From positions 1 to 64,000 of the forward strand of contig NW_026971600.1 in assembly GCF_963678635.1 (NCBI RefSeq): a DNA stretch of 64,000 nt, in the 5' to 3' direction. This document shows positions 63,201 to 64,000 of this stretch, one piece after another. The notes beneath the pieces were generated by a model, which worked only from the letters and a program-made list of their open reading frames with translations, was not told the DNA's origin and did not search any database. This DNA comes from Symsagittifera roscoffensis. Lineage: Eukaryota > Xenacoelomorpha > Acoela > Convolutidae. Each line of letters starts with the position of its first letter. Position 1 is the first letter of the stretch. Position numbers and translations under genes: made by a program.

Positions 63201-64000
63201 ATTATTTTGTTTATGATTTCGCTCTCTTTCGGATTTGCATAGAAGAAATATGAAAATAAAAATGCATCCCCTCAAAGACCGCATCTTAACAAAATTAAGA
63301 TGTTTTTTGACATTTGTATCGTTTTCTTGACTGTTTGCGTTGCTTCGTTTGTTTTCTGTCTTTGTTTTAATGTTAATTAAAATAAACCCTGGTGATTGAT
63401 TTTCGAAAAACCCGAAGTGAAGATGGATCCGAGTGATGGCTTTTTCCAGCTTGAAGCTGTATTGGCCATTCAATTTCATATGGTGACGCCGCTGTTTTCC
63501 AATGGCTTAGTCTCATTGTTGGCTCTTGCCAAGCATCTACTTGAGTGTTTCTCTTCCGGCGCATCAAATCTTACAAATTCGTTATAAAAAAAGCCGTAAA
63601 TGGCCTTACAGAGATTGCGGAACTGGTGGTAAATGGTATGTGCGTTGAGACAAATTACGCTGTTAGATTCATCCTCATTTCCTTGTGCCTTCTACGTCAG
63701 AACTTTTTGAGTAGCAATTTTTGATTGCAAGTGAATGCTTAATTGATACAAGGAGTAGAACTTAAAAACACAGTGGGCGCTGTTGCCCTACGAAAATAAG
63801 AAATTGGGAGTAGTATGCTTTTAGTTTGCTTGGAAATAGAATTTTAGTCTTGAAAGATGAAAAATGCTTTGCTTACATTATTCAGGTGCTGCAGAGAATA
63901 TTTTTCGATATTCAGATGCAAATCTAGAACACCAACTCTATATTCAGATCCAAATCTAGTTAATTGTTTTCCTCAAGGCTATGTTCACCCAAACAAAAAT
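60236..64000. repeat. Tandem duplication unit, copy 2 (runs off the window)
   Basis: It starts at GCAATATGATGAACTG and follows 55747-59517 nearly exactly to the window end. It repeats the MITE, the R2 copy (about 61444-61481) and the R1-type pair (about 61690-61993 and 62761-62993). Confidence 0.92.
60749..61193. mobile_element. hAT-type MITE in duplication copy 2
   Basis: The element is 60757-61185 (429 bp) with the same ATCTACCA 8-bp flanks, because the whole locus was duplicated. It is 6 bp shorter than copy 1, through a shorter G/C run. Confidence 0.9.

Overview
The window is animal (metazoan) nuclear DNA. The evidence is spliced genes with GT/AG introns, metazoan gene families (sedoheptulokinase, a TADA2B-type SAGA adaptor, a BTB/POZ protein), tRNA-derived SINE-like pieces, hAT-type MITEs with 8-bp target duplications, and giant Ty3/Gypsy LTR retrotransposons. 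The species cannot be named from the sequence; the host DNA is AT-rich with long noncoding stretches.

Layout. 1-555 is an old, diverged LTR end. 556-1996 is repeat-rich noncoding DNA. 1997-44070 is a nested pair of very large LTR retrotransposons. The outer copy (element A, about 24.6 kb after removing the inner one) has 920-bp LTRs, a leader of about 3 kb with a reiterated AATCCGGAGGGGTC motif, and three long ORFs: ORF1 gag-protease-RT-RNase H (2159 aa), ORF2 integrase plus a macro-domain-like C-terminus (1029 aa), and ORF3 of 2981 aa containing an SGNH/GDSL-hydrolase domain. The inner copy (element B, 25956-43443, 17.5 kb) sits inside the 3' LTR of A. It is a deletion derivative lacking the integrase zinc finger and first catalytic Asp, and about 6.5 kb of ORF3 and its upstream flank, including the SGNH region.

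From 44071 the host sequence resumes. An intronless sedoheptulokinase gene (44185-45609, +) starts 114 bp after the retrotransposon. Then come a SINE-like element on the minus strand, a second tRNA-like relic and an hAT-type MITE (47328-47766). A TADA2B-like gene (49590-50822, +) converges on a three-exon BTB/POZ gene (exons at 51179-51400, 51546-51769 and up to about 54988, -). From 55747 a 4489-bp unit is tandemly duplicated (second copy 60236 to the window end). Each copy carries an hAT MITE and old repeats; one possible first coding exon is seen in copy 1.

The most interesting content is the retrotransposon family. It combines a standard Ty3/Gypsy replication core with an integrase-linked macro-domain-like module and a giant third ORF with one clear and one degenerate SGNH-like module. 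It also has repeated polypurine-tract-like motifs inside the coding region, a leader motif array, and apparent 3-bp target-site duplications. Element A looks intact and young: its two LTRs differ at about one position by eye.
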